16,319 nucleotides of DNA from CAYVTV01 sp964454295. Its GTDB lineage: Bacteria; Bacteroidota; Bacteroidia; Bacteroidales; GCA-2748055. Below the pieces are notes generated by a model. It was not told the DNA's origin. It did not search any database and saw only the letters and a program-made list of their open reading frames with translations. The position numbers and the translations under genes were made by a program. Of this stretch, positions 14,600 to 16,319 are shown in pieces. Positions within the stretch are counted from its first letter, which is position 1. Each line of letters starts with the position of its first letter. The stretch is taken from the NCBI GenBank assembly GCA_964454295.1, contig CAYVTV010000077.1:1-16319 (forward strand), read 5' to 3'.

Positions 14600-16228
14600 T
14601 TAGATTTCTTTGATCTCTATATATATTTTATCTCCGCCTTTCAAACTAACATTAATACCATTAAGTAAATCAGTTCCGCAATAATTATAAGTCTTTTTTT
14701 CTTCCAGCCCGGTAATTTCATAATTTTTATCCTCTTTAACGGTAAACCATTCCGGAAACTGGTTAATACGGGGATAATCCAATGGAAGGTTAAAAATTGT
14801 GCGATGTCTTTGTGTATCGAAATGAATTTTACCTGTCCAGTCCTCTTCAGAGTATATGGCTAACTTAATTATCCCGTTATCATTTACTGCTCCGTACACC
14901 AGGTTTTCATTCCACGGGTGGAGAGTTATTCCCTGTGTTTTCCACAGGCAATACATAATCGTTGTTCTGGCAAAATTACCATCTCCATGCCACCCCTCTA
15001 TAACACCTGTTCCTCTGAATTTTTCGAGTCCTTCCCTGTGAGCGGAATCCTGCATCGACCACATGATTTTTATCTGGCTGTCAGCCCAGTCATCGACATT
15101 TTCAACCGGTTCCCTGTTATAAAGGTTTAAAGCGCTTTCAATGGCATCGGCATATCCATCGGCGCTCCCGTTTTCCCAGTCGAAATTTTTATAATGCTCA
15201 AGATTATTCATTGCCAGCATTACGGCATCCCTGTATGGTTCATGTCCATCCAGTAAGTATACGGAATAAAATGCATTATATGTATACCCCCAACTATCTG
15301 CAATCCGGTCTCTCATAATTTCACCGGTAACCGGATTTATCTGGTCATAAAAGAGCCCATGTTCATTCCGGCCGGCTTGGAGAATCCTGTCAAGCATAGC
15401 ATAAACCGGTTCTTTGTATATATCCCGTTTCCCTGTCCTGGCAAAAGCAGTAGTGACATAAAGTTCACACAGTCCGGATATAATTTCGCATCCGTGATCA
15501 CGCAAACGAAGAACCTGAAGGTTTTTTGAAGGATGCTGATCTCCCAGCAAATAGTAATCACCCAGCCGGATTGCCCAATCCAGGTACTTTTCATCTCCCG
15601 TCATCCAATACACGCGGGAAAGGGCCTGCAACAGTTCCCCGTTCACTTCCACATTCAGCGAAGGAATTACTCCCCAGGGAGATTTAATTCCGGCATGTTT
15701 CCAGATATCATCAATGATCCCGATCATTCGTCCCGACCATGGGGTATGCCCGATATATTCGGTAAGGGGTAGCAACCCGTCCTTTACATATTCTGATGCT
15801 CCGAATATTATCCTGTCCATATCAATCTCCTTATCTTCAAAGCCTCTTTTGCTGAAAGAGTATGTATCAGGCAGCCGGTCAACACGATTGGTCAGTTTCT
15901 GTTCGGCTTCCAGAATAGAGCGCATTCTGCCGTTATACAGATCCTTGTCCAGAAGATATGCTGTAAGAACCATAAAGGGATAATTATCAGCTGCAGCATC
16001 CTTTGCATTCCAGATATCATTATAATCATGCAGGTTCCGTGGTATCAGACCAGTCTCAGGGTCGGCATATTCAAGCCAGTCGTTAACGTAGTTCAGGCAA
16101 CGAACGTATCCTTCATTGGCAAGGTATCCGTTATCAAGAGCCTGTTGAAAGGAAGGATCAGGGGATTTGACAGTACATGAATAGCATGTGAAGAAAACAC
16201 TTAATAAAATTAAAAAAATCTGTTTCAT
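14600..16228 (-). CDS. Lipoprotein of unknown family, probable (alpha/alpha)-barrel glycosidase or lyase
   Basis: The protein has 542 residues, with a short hydrophobic leader and lipobox-like CYSC (Cys18). Residues about 35-430 form successive helix pairs with conserved-looking loops: GLIPRNL (60-66), DIWNAKDAAADNYPF (71-85), RLRDHGCEIISGLCELY (241-257), DSWGYTYNAFYSVYLLDG (311-328) and EGWHGDGNFART (411-422). The last 100 residues look like a beta domain. The pattern suits six-hairpin/(alpha/alpha)6 enzymes such as unsaturated uronyl hydrolases or GH127-like proteins, but no family signature was recognised. It is the first visible gene of the minus-strand group 16228-to-10142 and precedes GH2. 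Start ATG 16226-16228 is followed directly by the leader peptide; no promoter with a good -7 box was seen upstream. Confidence 0.85.
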   Translation of the reverse strand: MKQIFLILLSVFFTCYSCTVKSPDPSFQQALDNGYLANEGYVRCLNYVNDWLEYADPETGLIPRNLHDYNDIWNAKDAAADNYPFMVLTAYLLDKDLYNGRMRSILEAEQKLTNRVDRLPDTYSFSKRGFEDKEIDMDRIIFGASEYVKDGLLPLTEYIGHTPWSGRMIGIIDDIWKHAGIKSPWGVIPSLNVEVNGELLQALSRVYWMTGDEKYLDWAIRLGDYYLLGDQHPSKNLQVLRLRDHGCEIISGLCELYVTTAFARTGKRDIYKEPVYAMLDRILQAGRNEHGLFYDQINPVTGEIMRDRIADSWGYTYNAFYSVYLLDGHEPYRDAVMLAMNNLEHYKNFDWENGSADGYADAIESALNLYNREPVENVDDWADSQIKIMWSMQDSAHREGLEKFRGTGVIEGWHGDGNFARTTIMYCLWKTQGITLHPWNENLVYGAVNDNGIIKLAIYSEEDWTGKIHFDTQRHRTIFNLPLDYPRINQFPEWFTVKEDKNYEITGLEEKKTYNYCGTDLLNGINVSLKGGDKIYIEIKEI

Positions 16229-16266
16229 GGTAAAAACTGTTTATGTTTATGTATATGGTACAACTT

Positions 16267-16307
16267 TTCCCGTCGCAGGTCTGCCGACGGCAGACCTGCG
16301 ACGGGAA
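16267..16307. repeat. GC-rich near-perfect palindrome
   Basis: Twenty-base arms (16267-16286 and 16288-16307) are perfect inverted complements around a single A. The core of each arm is GTCGCAGGTCTGCCG. The GC content is far above the AT-rich surroundings. It lies 38 bases upstream of the gene at 14600-16228. There is no T run on either side, so it is not a standard terminator. It may be a REP-like element, a transposon-end relic or a cruciform-forming site. Confidence 0.85.
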
Positions 16308-16319
16308 TGATGATTGCGC

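Noticed and set aside
16267..16307. GC-rich palindrome as a Rho-independent terminator
   Set aside because: Neither strand has a run of Ts after the stem.

Overview
The window comes from a member of the Bacteroidota, most likely Bacteroidales- or Marinilabiliales-like; I cannot place it more closely. The evidence is a SusC/SusD outer-membrane pair, a Bacteroidota-type ECF sigma factor with a FecR anti-sigma factor, AT-rich spacers without clear Shine-Dalgarno sites, and -33/-7 promoter boxes of the TTG/TAnnTTTG type. It is one polysaccharide utilisation locus (PUL) with several families of short intergenic repeats. A 10-N assembly gap lies between susC and susD.

Layout, left to right. Bases 1-126 hold the first 42 codons of a minus-strand gene, probably a major-facilitator sugar transporter. 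Then, all on the minus strand, come susD (403-2106), susC (2188-5436, probably meant to end at 2170), fecR (5777-6886) and the ECF sigma gene (7609-8187). In transcription order this is sigma, anti-sigma, SusC with an STN signalling domain, SusD: a complete trans-envelope signalling PUL core. A plus-strand four-helix-bundle gene (7147-7500) lies between sigma and anti-sigma. It sits between two facing arrays of seven 8-bp repeats, so the cassette looks inserted into the regulatory operon.

To the right are the degradative genes. A plus-strand secreted protein of unknown family (8468-10111) is transcribed divergently from the sigma gene. Three minus-strand genes follow: an exported TIM-barrel sugar isomerase/epimerase-like protein (10142-11089), a glycoside hydrolase family 2 lipoprotein (11430-14444), and a helical-barrel lipoprotein of unknown family (14600-16228). 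Two copies of a roughly 100-bp palindromic element bracket the GH2 gene, and a GC-rich perfect palindrome lies upstream of the last gene.

How it may work (inference): SusC/SusD capture and import an oligosaccharide. The SusC STN domain signals to FecR, which releases the sigma factor to drive susCD. Surface or periplasmic enzymes (GH2, the two helical proteins, the exported isomerase) trim the glycan, and the transporter at the left edge takes up a product. The substrate cannot be named from this window.

The most interesting unannotated signal is opposite the susC leader. A plus-strand promoter (5416-5443) and a strong intrinsic terminator (5513-5548) define a predicted antisense RNA of about 100 nt, in the position of the DonS-type repressor RNAs known from Bacteroides PULs.
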